This document shows, one piece after another, positions 53,382 through 62,397 of a DNA stretch of 64,000 bases (position 1 is its first letter; the number at the start of each line of letters is the position of its first letter). The translations under genes and the position numbers were made by a program. The stretch is from NCBI GenBank assembly GCA_039096225.1, contig JBBPEB010000009.1, positions 833,001-897,000 of the forward strand, written 5' to 3'. The notes beneath the pieces were generated by a model, which saw only the letters and a list, made by a program, of their open reading frames with translations, made no database searches and was not told the origin of the DNA. The DNA comes from Blastocystis sp. Blastoise. Its lineage: Eukaryota > Sar > Bigyra > Opalinata > Blastocystidae.

Positions 53382-53675
53382 TTATAAATTAGTTAAATCA
53401 ATAATAGTATCATTACTATTAGTATTCTTCGTAGATTTATCGATGACTTTAATAGAACGAGCATATAAACCAATATAATACTTGTTATTATAACGATGAA
53501 TACCATGTATTGTAAATAATACTTTACATAACGTATTTGGTGGAATATACTTTTCACGTATTTCTTCGTAAGTTAACTTAGGATCTTTACCGATATTAAT
53601 CTTCTTATCTCTTTTATCAGTAACTAGGGTCACGCCGCAGGTCCGGGGCCTAACGGCACCGGACCGCGGCTGCAT
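53382..53675 (-). pseudogene. 3' half of a split ssDNA-binding-like gene
   Basis: 97 codons. The first 15 codons run through a GC-rich hairpin and are not protein-like; from about residue 17 the sequence is ordinary: TDKRDKKINIGKDPKLTYEE, then NTLCKVLFTIHGIHRYNNKY and YIGLYARSIKVID. This matches the C-terminal part of viral ssDNA-binding-like proteins (the DUF5871-type ending 'c..i....giw..n..yGi...+..i+v'). The matching N-terminal half lies on the same strand at 57151-56790. Between them are 3.1 kb of satellites and hairpins. It is either the 3' part of an insertion-broken gene or the last exon after an unusually long intron. Confidence 0.5.
53634..53670. repeat. GC-rich stem-loop
   Basis: GCCGC (53634-53638) pairs with GCGGC (53666-53670), A53639 bulges, GGTCCGG (53640-53646) pairs with CCGGACC (53659-53665), and inside GCC pairs with GGC around a TAAC tetraloop. 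Fifteen pairs in all, mostly GC, at the border between the ssDNA-binding-like gene fragment and the 7-bp repeat. Confidence 0.85.
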
Positions 53676-53778
53676 AAAATAATAACAGTTTGGCTTTTAT
53701 TTTCTTTTTTTCATTATTATATATTATCTATTATATATTAGTATTTATTATTTATTATTTATTATCTATTATATATTA

Positions 53779-54292
53779 TATATTATATATTATTATCTAT
53801 TATATATTATATATTATATATTATATATTATATATTATATATTATATATTATATATTATATATTATATATTATATATTATATATTATATATTATATATTA
53901 TATATTATATATTATATATTATATATTATATATTATATATTATATATTATATATTATATATTATATATTATATATTATATATTATATATTATATATTATA
54001 TATTATATATTATATATTATATATTATATATTATATATTATATATTATATATTATATATTATATATTATATATTATATATTATATATTATATATTATATA
54101 TTATATATTATATATTATATATTATATATTATATATTATATATTATATATTATATATTATATATTATATATTATATATTATATATTATATATTATATATT
54201 ATATATTATATATTATATATTATATATTATATATTATATATTATATATTATATATTATATATTATATATTATATATTATATATTATATATTA
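53779..54292 (+). repeat. 7-bp (ATTATAT)n minisatellite, about 73 copies
   Basis: A nearly perfect tandem of ATTATAT occupies about 510 bases; some earlier copies include TATTATC variants. Because 7 is not a multiple of 3, every frame stays open, explaining a spurious long YILYIIY-repeat frame. The unit has telomere-like length but no G. Confidence 0.95.
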
Positions 54293-54305
54293 CTTTAATA
54301 ACACT

Positions 54306-54373
54306 TCTTATACTCTATATGGGAGTTACAATCATTTATTGATTGTAATCAGGTTCAATTCCTGATATAAGTA
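54306..54373 (+). other. cloverleaf-like tRNA relic or mimic
   Basis: CTTATA/TATAAG acceptor, CTC/GAG D-stem, a long TTACAATCA/TGATTGTAA arm with a TTTAT loop, and a canonical T-arm TCAGGTTCAATTCCTGA with a B-box-like GGTTCAATTCC. No linker between acceptor and D-stem, and the central arm is 9 bp with a 5-base loop, so it is not a standard tRNA. If the arm opens to a 7-base loop the anticodon would be UUA. No aminoacylation identity can be claimed. Confidence 0.35.
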
Positions 54374-54599
54374 TCTTTTAGATTTTTTTTTATAATATGT
54401 AAAAAACTAAAAGAATTTCTTAGATACTAAAAACGAAATTTGTATTATTATATATTATTTATTATTTTTAAAATATATTTTGTATTTATTAATAATGAAA
54501 CAACTGTTTTAAGCTTTTTTTGAGTTTTTAAAGTCAACAACTTTAGAAATGAGTCACAATGTGAAGTACTCTTGAGTATTTTTAAGTCATAAAATTCAT

Positions 54600-56220
54600 T
54601 TAAATAAGCATAATATAATAATTTTAACTCATTTCAATACTTTTTAAAAGAATTTTGAAGTTTTATGTATAACAAAGTCAACATTCATTCTAACTTTGAC
54701 AACTAAAACATTTCTTAAAAAGTTAATATTTCTACAGTCGTCTCAAATAATGATCTTAAACACAAATTACTTGAAAACGTAACTTTTAAATAGACTTTAC
54801 CCATTCAAGATCCACTGTATCAAAATAATTTCCTTTAGTCTTTTGATATAATATAGAGTTTATCACACTATTTATTTAAAAAAAGTAAATGTTTTGAATC
54901 TCTTTCTTAAAGACCATTTTTGACACATTATGAAAAGTTAAGACACCTTAACTCATTTTTATAAGCTAATATTTACACACTATACTCAGTATAACGTTGG
55001 CTACACATTGGTCATCACTTTAAGACATTTTATAAACCTTTTGCATTTGCTCATTTACTTCGACCAAAATATTTTCGTCCCTCCTTTTGACATAATATAG
55101 AGTGTGTGGTCTAGTTATATGAAAGTGAGGGGGAATTTTGAATCTCGTCCTCTAAGTCAATCATTTTTACATTTTTCAAAATTTATACCCCTAAACTTGA
55201 TATTTTGACTCAACTTTTCTACAGTGTTCCAAAAACACGATTTTGCTCAAACTGAGTGAAAAATATTTTTTCAATAACTCTCACAACCCTTTACACATCC
55301 ACTCTCTAAAAATAGATTTTGCTATATTTTTGATATGTTGTAGAGTGTCTCTTAGTGTATACTGAACAATATCTCGTTTCTTAAAACTCTCATTTTATGA
55401 CTCACTTTGAACATATTATTACTAATTGAAAGGCTTAAACATATTTTTAAAAGCTAATATTTACATAGTAGACTATATATGACTCTATAAGCACATTAGT
55501 CAACACTTTAGACTTTTTAAAGACACTTTACCATTTGGTCATACACTTTGATCAAAATATTTTCGTCCCTTCTTTTAACATAATATAGGTCATACACTCT
55601 AGTTTAATGAATAAACACTCAAATATTGAATCTCGTCCTCTAAGTCACTCGTTTTTACATTTTTTTAAATTTAAGACCCTTAGAGTTAATTTTTTGGCTC
55701 AATTTTTTTATAGTGCACGAAATTCACGATTTAACATAAACTGAAGTAAAAATAAATTTTAAATAATAGTCACAACCCTTCACACATCCACTCTCTAAAA
55801 ATTATTTTAACTGTACTTTTGATATGTTGTAGAGCTACTACAGCTGTACACTAATTAATATCTCTAAATTTTTTATTCATAGTCTAAGACTATGTTTTAC
55901 ACATTCTTTTGAATTTGACAACCTTAAACTATTTATTTAAAGCTATTATTCATAAAATAAACTTAATATATGATTCTAAACACATATAGAAACCCTTTTA
56001 CTTTTTAAGACACATTTTGTCATTTGGTCATACACTTTGACCTTCATAATTTTGACTCTCCTTTTAATATAGTATAGAGTTATAAGTCTAGTTTACTAAA
56101 CGAAAGTCATTATATTGAATCTCTCACTCTAAGACCACTTAATTCACATTTTTCAAAATGGTCACTTTTAAACTTGTTATTTTAAAACTTTGTTTTAACT
56201 ATAGTAGTTTGATGACCTAT
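54600..56220 (+). repeat. satellite array, unit about 488 bp (244-bp half unit)
   Basis: GACCAAAATATTTTCGTCCC at 55062 recurs as GATCAAAAT... at 55550 and GACCTTCATAATTTTGACTC at 56039 (spacings 488 and 489). A shortened copy starts near 54819, 244 bases before the first. Each copy continues with ATAATATAGAG, TTGAATCTC(G/T), CTCTAAG, CACAACCCTT(T/C)ACACATC and GATATGTTGTAGAG. No coding frame. Confidence 0.85.
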
Positions 56221-56674
56221 TGATTACAATACTACAATATTAGTCCATTATAAGAAGATCGAAGAAAATATCGATCACTCAAAAATCGTCCTCAGGAGCT
56301 CAAAATTGGTACACCTAGGTTTTTGAACCTCCTGAATCAGAATATGATGTCAAATTGAGAATCTAAATTTGACTGTTAAGGCCTCACGTGTTCAATATGA
56401 AAAAGTCTTTAAAAATAGATAAATATAAAGAATAAACACGGATAACGTATATTGTGGGATTGATAAAAAATCAAGTTTACCCCATGTTTATTTTTCAATT
56501 GTCTGGTCAACAATTTTTATCGGGGTCATCCCAAAGAGCCAATCAAAAACGACTCAAAAATCATGTTTTCTGTTCTTTTATTAATAACTTTTTAATTATA
56601 AACAATATCGCTTAACCAAATATACGGTGCACAACTACATGTTATATCCTATTGAACTGTGTTTCAACCAAAAG
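56221..56674. other. non-satellite spacer with short inverted repeats
   Basis: Between the satellite and the 5' gene half. Contains GATCGA...TCGATC (about 56258-56277) and CAGGAG...CTCCTG (about 56294-56334) around CCTAGG. No gene. Confidence 0.5.
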
Positions 56675-57151
56675 TTAACTCCCCGTAAGTTTAGAGGAGT
56701 TGCGGCGACAAACTATAGTATATAGTAGCCAATCAAATGCATTTTCCAAAAACTGACCAATGGGAATTTTTTTGCCTATTCTCATATATATAGTAATGAT
56801 ATCAATAGTAACATTCTTCGATGCATTAATAGGTACTTTAATTGTAATCTTATACTTACCATTATCCATACGTACAAAATTAACAATATCACCATCAGGA
56901 CATAATTCACATAATTTACGATAAAGTTCTTTATAAGCAGTTAAGAATACTTGATTATCATCTTCAATTGTTAATAAAGTCCATTTATCACGTGTAACAA
57001 TATAACCAAATAAACATGGTGTAGCATCAGTAGAAATACATACACGATGATTATTATTTAAAAGAACAGCATTTTCTTTGGTGTCATCCCATTGTAAATT
57101 AAAGTTAGAAGTATCAAGAATAGTAGGTTTTTTAAATTCAGTTGTAGACAT
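56675..57151 (-). pseudogene. 5' half of a split ssDNA-binding-like gene
   Basis: 158 codons from ATG 57151. Residues 1-120 look like the N-terminal half of viral ssDNA-binding-like proteins: LNNNHRVCISTDATPCLFGY (the 'f.i.tP....fGy' block), VTRDKWTLLTIEDDN, ELCPDGDIVNFVRMDNG and KYKITIKVPINASKNVTIDI. After about residue 122 (near 56790) the reading becomes unlike protein and ends in a GC-richer hairpin (AACTCC...GGAGTT, 56679-56703). An HSE array sits 78 bases upstream. It pairs with the 53675-53382 fragment. A truncated protein may still be made. Confidence 0.5.
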
Positions 57152-57228
57152 TTTTAGTTAAGTATTTAGTAAAAATATAAGTATTTTAATACTAATATTT
57201 TACGATATTCTTTTCAAATGAATCAATT

Positions 57229-57276
57229 TTCGAGAAGGTTCTAGAAGGTTCTAGAAGGTTCTAGAAGGTTCTAGAA
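57229..57276 (-). promoter_or_regulatory. heat-shock-element array
   Basis: TTCGAGAAGG followed by three TTCTAGAAGG units and TTCTAGAA: five 10-bp units, ten alternating pentamers in register. It lies 78 bases upstream of the ATG at 57151 of the ssDNA-binding-like gene half. Confidence 0.8.
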
Positions 57277-57316
57277 AAAAAAGAACACTTGAATAATCTA
57301 ATGGAAACATTTTAAC

Positions 57317-57371
57317 GGAATCGAACCATGATACTGTGGTTACATATTTCTTTAATAGATCCATTAGACCA
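57317..57371 (-). other. tRNA-like relic with perfect A and B boxes
   Basis: On the minus strand TGGTCTAATGG (57371-57361) fits the pol III A box and GGTTCGATTCC (57327-57317) the B box, 33 bases apart as in tRNA genes. The flanks do not make a good acceptor stem, the D-stem cannot close normally, and the T-stem pairs poorly, so it is probably a decayed tRNA or a pol III promoter without a tRNA. Confidence 0.4.
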
Positions 57372-57475
57372 TTCAAGAATTCTATTTGAAACTATTCTAT
57401 TCTCCATTTAAACTTTGTGTAATTAATTTAAAAAAAAAAATAAACAAAACAAAATAATTAATTAAATAAAAATAA

Positions 57476-58003
57476 TTAATGATCAAATATTTCAGACATA
57501 GAAGGAATAGAATATTCGGATAATAATGAAACAATTTCTTTAGAATCATCATGAATCTGTTTCAAATCTTGTTTCTGACTTTCAATCTTTGTTTTTAAAT
57601 GATCAACAGTACAATAAATACCATTTAATATATTATCAGCTGTTTCAATAGTTTGAAATAAAGATTCGAATTGACTGGATATATTTGTTAACTCCTCATT
57701 TGTAAATAATAATGCTTGCTTATTAGGATTTGTATTTACTTGATCTTGAAATTGTATTGGTTGATTGTTAACGGAATGATATCTATCTGGATTTTTAGAT
57801 ACGTAAACATCATTGATTGGATGAATTTCTTGAGGTGGATCTTCAAACATGATTTCGTCACGCGAATTAAAACAGAAATCATTATCATTGGGTAAAGCCA
57901 TAGGATTTGCAGAAACACTATTTTCAAATGGATTCAACAAGGGGGATATCATGGCTTGACCGAAAGGGGATAAACTGGCGGAAAGATTATCAGGAATTTC
58001 CAT
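57476..58003 (-). CDS. virus-like-region protein with C-terminal coiled coil, unknown
   Basis: 175 residues from ATG 58003 to TAA 57476. The N-terminal 90 residues are Pro/Asn/Asp-rich and disordered (SPLLNPFENSVSANPMALPN). Residues 95-165 form a likely coiled coil (ELTNISSQFESLFQTIETAD, HLKTKIESQKQDLKQIHDDS). No membrane helix. It diverges from the 58402 gene; the shared spacer has one HSE cluster about 270 bases upstream. A structural or scaffold role is possible but unsupported. Confidence 0.6.
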   Translation of the reverse strand: MEIPDNLSASLSPFGQAMISPLLNPFENSVSANPMALPNDNDFCFNSRDEIMFEDPPQEIHPINDVYVSKNPDRYHSVNNQPIQFQDQVNTNPNKQALLFTNEELTNISSQFESLFQTIETADNILNGIYCTVDHLKTKIESQKQDLKQIHDDSKEIVSLLSEYSIPSMSEIFDH

Positions 58004-58272
58004 GATTATTTAAACCTTCAAAAGTATTTTTATACAATATATTAAATATACTATTTTTAGTGTACAGTTCTTCATTTCAGTTGCTAACAAAAGCCTATTG
58101 CTTCCAGCTGGAAAATAAGCCAATAAAATAACTTATTTCGTATGACACATCGTCGTCATCGTCTAATTGTGTTTTACTAATTTTTTTATCCAATCAGATT
58201 ACAGATGCCAACTATACTCGTCATTGAAACACAAATAAAAAATGCTAAGTCGACAAAATTAGCCAATCAAAT

Positions 58273-58290
58273 GAACCTTCTAGAACATTC
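58273..58290 (+). promoter_or_regulatory. heat-shock-element cluster between divergent genes
   Basis: GAACCTTCTAGAACATTC gives four alternating GAA/TTC pentamers in perfect register, 111 bases before ATG 58402. Confidence 0.7.
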
Positions 58291-58401
58291 CATAGAGATT
58301 CTACACTGTCTCCTAGAATATTTAATATTCCATTTAAATGTATTATTTATTTCATTTTGATAAATACAAATTTTCTCTCTGTAACGATATTCGCGATTAT
58401 A

Positions 58402-59025
58402 ATGCAATTTAATCTTTCTGCTGATTCCCGTAAATGTCTTCAAACTGTTCGTATGGAACTTCTAAAGAATTCTAAGAAGGCTGTTGAAGTTCATAAGAAT
58501 GTTCTTCGTGATATTGATTTACATCAGTCTCAATTGAATAGAGAAAAGAATCTATTGGGTATTGCAAAATCTAAAGAACGTCTTGCTTCTTTCGAAGTCG
58601 AAAATTATAGATCAGCTTTAAAACGTATAAACGCGGTTATTAAAGGTCTTGAAGATTATGAAGAATTCGCTGCTGATATTTATACTCAACAACTTAATGA
58701 AGAACAAGATATTCAAGATATTATCAATACTGAAGATCTTTTAGAAAGTGATAGAACTACTATTTTATGTTCTGAAGATTCTAAAGAACATTCGAATTCT
58801 AAAGATGATGATTTTGATATTATGAAATTCCATATGGAAGATGGATTTCTTTATGATGAAAAAGGTAAAGTTTATTCTTATGAAGTTGTTCATGCTAAGA
58901 GTATTAACAAGATTAAAAGAGATCCTTCAAAACAAATGTATTTCTGGGATGGTATTTTATATGATAAAAATGGATGGCCTCATTCATGTACATATATTAA
59001 TAGTCAAGAACCAATTGAAATTTAA
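58402..59025 (+). CDS. coiled-coil virus-like-region protein, unknown
   Basis: ATG 58402 (MQFNLSADSRKCLQTVRMEL) chosen over an upstream TTG in the same frame. 207 residues, stop TAA 59025. Residues 10-105 are a strong coiled coil (LRDIDLHQSQLNREKNLLGI, YRSALKRINAVIKGLEDYEE). The C-terminal part has two similar modules, GFLYDEKGKVYSY and MYFWDGILYDKNGWPHSC, each of the form G-(F/I)-LYD-(E/K)-(K/N)-G. An internal duplication is likely. No family recognised. Confidence 0.65.
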   Translation: MQFNLSADSRKCLQTVRMELLKNSKKAVEVHKNVLRDIDLHQSQLNREKNLLGIAKSKERLASFEVENYRSALKRINAVIKGLEDYEEFAADIYTQQLNEEQDIQDIINTEDLLESDRTTILCSEDSKEHSNSKDDDFDIMKFHMEDGFLYDEKGKVYSYEVVHAKSINKIKRDPSKQMYFWDGILYDKNGWPHSCTYINSQEPIEI

Positions 59026-59135
59026 TTATTTTTCTTGTTTATTTTTCTATTTTTACTTATAAACTTGTAAAAAATCATTGAAAATTGTTTTGTTTATTGT
59101 ATATACATTTAAAACACTAAAGTATAAAAAGGATG

Positions 59136-59284
59136 TTCTAGAAGGTTCTAGAAGGTTCTAGAATGTTCTCGAAGGTTCTAGAACATTTAAAAATATAAAG
59201 TAATATTTACTATTATAGAATGTTCTAGAAGGTTCTAGAAGGTTCTAGAAGGTTCTAGAAGCTTCCAAAACTGACTTCTAGAAT
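59136..59284 (+). promoter_or_regulatory. double heat-shock-element array before the primase-helicase
   Basis: Two arrays: 59136-59184 with TTCTAGAAGG-type units (one TTCTCGAAGG variant), and 59218-59265 with four TTCTAGAAGG units beginning GAATG and ending GAAGCTTCC, plus a single TTCTAGAA at 59277. Together about 20 pentamers, all within 215 bases of ATG 59352. Confidence 0.8.
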
Positions 59285-59351
59285 CTTTAATATATTATTT
59301 GTTTTGAATTTTATACCATATTTATTTTCATTATTTATAAGTCAAATAATC

Positions 59352-62300
59352 ATGGAAAATTCACAAATTCATTTTGTTTATACTTTTGGTTCCTTTAATC
59401 ATGATAACTCAAAAGATAATCATAGTGAAATTATTATACCAAATCCATTACCATTTTATAAAAGTCTATTTACTAATTATCAAAATCAAAAAGAATTATT
59501 ACATTATATTGATTGTACTCCTTGTAATACATCAACTAATTATAGAAGATTATGGTTTGATTTAGATTATCACCAAATATCTGATGATTTTTCTTTTCTA
59601 ACAGATTCTTTTATTCATGAATTTATTGAAGAAATATGTAATCATTGTATTCATTATTATAATCAAGAATTTATTTCGCTTGTGTATACAAAGAAAGAAG
59701 TGAATAAGAAGACAGTTCATAATGAAATACATTATTCATGGGGAATTCATATATATACGAATTGGTTTGTAAATGGTGATTATTTATTTTTCTTATATAA
59801 TAGTATGATTTTGAATACCAAATTGGTTGATTTATGTAAAACATATAATTTAGATATAAAAGAATTCATTGATTATAATGTTATTGGTAAACCCAGAAAG
59901 AATAATGGTTGTATGTTTCTTGGTTGTAGCAAAGATAATTCTCCATCTACTTATAAATTATATGAAGAATATACCAATAAAACATGGAAGAAAATAGATG
60001 ATGAAATCGATGAACATTATTATTTCAAAACATTATTGAATTATAAGAATGAAGATGATATTATAAGTGATATTATTAATCCTATTATCTTTTCTAAATT
60101 AAAACAATATTCACGTTATAAACGTTATTATGCAAGATTAAATAATTGTTCACGTACTATATTATGTTCTATACAAGATATTAAAGATATTCCTATGTTG
60201 ATTTCTACAGATACTATATTGGATACTACAGCATCTAAAGAAGCTTTATTAGAACGATATTTATTATTGATTGGTTCTATTGAAGATATGAATTATTTTG
60301 AATCCCATAATACTTGGTATAAATTATGTTGTGCAGCAAAACAGATTTGTAATACAACAAGAGGATTAGAATTATTTAAAAATTATTCATTACGTTATGG
60401 CCATGATCGAAGTGATGATGTAATTGAATCTACATGGAATCATATACAAGTTGATCCTACTCATTTATCGAATAATTATATTTTGAAGATATTAATGGAT
60501 AATAAATTATTTAATAAAGATGATGATAATGATTTCATATTTATGTCTATTTTAGAATGTATTCAATCCTTTAATCTTGTAGATTCACAAACATTAGTTA
60601 TGTTATTTCAATTATTAGAATTTAATGAAATTGTATCTATTATATTAGATAAAGATAATTTTATCTTATATACATTTGATGAATATAATATCTTAAGACG
60701 TTGTAAGAATAATTATGATATTAATTTCTTTGAAACCAAAATAACTACATTTATGAAATCGATTGTAGAGAAATTCAAACTATCAAGATTATATTCCAAA
60801 GAGAATGAACAACATCAAAAAATAGTTGATAAAATAATGTCTGCTTCTGTTACTAATGAATATCATTATAAAGAATGGTTGAATCGTTATTTGAAGACTT
60901 ATGGTAAATCTTATAAAGAATATTTAGATACGTATATGGTTCATAAAGAACGTGTTATCTATACACAACTTGGTTATTTATATCCAAAAGAATCTACAGA
61001 AGAAGATCCTAGACAATATTATATCCAACCATATCATAAAGAAGATATGGTGTTTGAAGATTTATTAATTGATACTGAATTTAATGTAAGTTGGAATATT
61101 AATAATGAACAGAAAGATATTATCCAATTATTTGAACAACATATTGCAAGATATTGTGAATTCGATAAGAAATATGAAAGTATTATGTTACGTATCTTAA
61201 CCACTGCTTTCTATGTCAATACTCAGAAAACTGTTTCTTATATATTATATGGTAGTACAGGTAGTAATGGTAAAACAATAACAACTGATTTAATATCTCG
61301 TATTGTAGGTAGTAATCAATGTATTATAGTAAATCCAGATAATTTAGAAGAAACATCTATAGCTCCTAAGATTGTAGATATGTCTAATAAAACAATGTAT
61401 TATATGAATGAATTAATAGAAGAAGATGTTACTGGTAGAAAGAAAACATTTAATCCATTCTCTTCTAAAGTCTTTAAAGAAATAGCAGAAAAGAAAGAAG
61501 GTGCTAGTGCTCGTAAATTATTCAGTAATATATTTACAAAAGTTCATTTCACGGGTACTTTATTTATGACAAGTAATATCCAACCTACTGCTGTGAATGC
61601 TGGTCCTATTGAAAGAAGAGTCTGTTTCTTACCATCATGTTGTCGTTATTTCCCTCCTGGTAATGCTAATTTATATGAAGATTATGTAGATCATAATTTA
61701 CCTAAACGTAAACAGACAGTAGAAAAGAGATTGAAACCAAATCATTATGAAATGGATTATACTCTATCCGATAAATTCTATCAGAATCGTTCAATTATCT
61801 TTAGTTATCTAGTAAGTAATTATTTCTATTCTAGTATGCAATTAGATATGCATGAATTAGATAATGAATATCATATAAGTGAATGTAAGAAACGATTCTT
61901 TGATCGTAGTACAGAAGGATATGATTTGAAATCTTTTGTTGATAACCATATTACTATAGATCCTTATTATTTGAATGTAGTTACTATTGAAGATATTTTT
62001 AATAGTTATAAGAAAGTGAATAATAATAATCAATTTACGATTAAGAAAGATTTAGATAAATTTACAAATGCTTTATTTGGTTGTTTAAGTAGTAAAGATA
62101 CATTTAATTCTATAGATATTGTGAATATTCATAGAAAACATACTTCAAATTTCTATAAGGGGGGAATGCTATTGGTATTTGTGGTTTAATGATTGATAAT
62201 ACTTATAATGAATGTGTGGATACAGATTTATTCTGTTTATCCAATTGTTTATCTAAGAAAGAAGAAATTGTTTATAGTGAAGATCAATATCATAATACGT

Positions 62301-62353
62301 CATCAACAAAACGAATTTTAATAGATAATACTTTATATGCTATACCAAATTAA
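59352..62353 (+). CDS. AEP primase - D5/SF3 helicase, frame broken near the 3' end
   Basis: ATG 59352. The N-terminal primase domain shows RRLWFDLDY (metal-binding DxD, about residue 67), YSWGIHIYTNW (H motif, about 129) and NNGCMFLGCSK (about 184-194). A D5_N-like helical linker precedes the SF3 helicase: LYGSTGSNGKTITTDLI (Walker A, about 634), TMYYMNELIEED (Walker B), FTGTLFMTSNIQP (motif C) and ERRVCFLP (Arg finger). Such fused proteins prime and unwind DNA in Polinton-like viruses, virophages and large DNA viruses. The zero frame ends at TAA 62189, but a clear continuation lies in the -1 frame (AIGICGLMIDNTYNECVD ... LYAIPN) to TAA 62353. The switch point is AAG GGG GGA (about 62158-62166), either a slippery site or a lost G. 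HSE arrays precede it. It is tail to tail with recombinase 2. Confidence 0.88.
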
Positions 62354-62397
62354 ATATATATTTATTTTTTATTATAAAAAGTTGTTTTGTTTTAAAA

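Noticed and set aside
53690-54298. 202-codon frame with YILYIIY repeats
   Set aside because: Pure translation of the 7-bp ATTATAT repeat; open in every frame.
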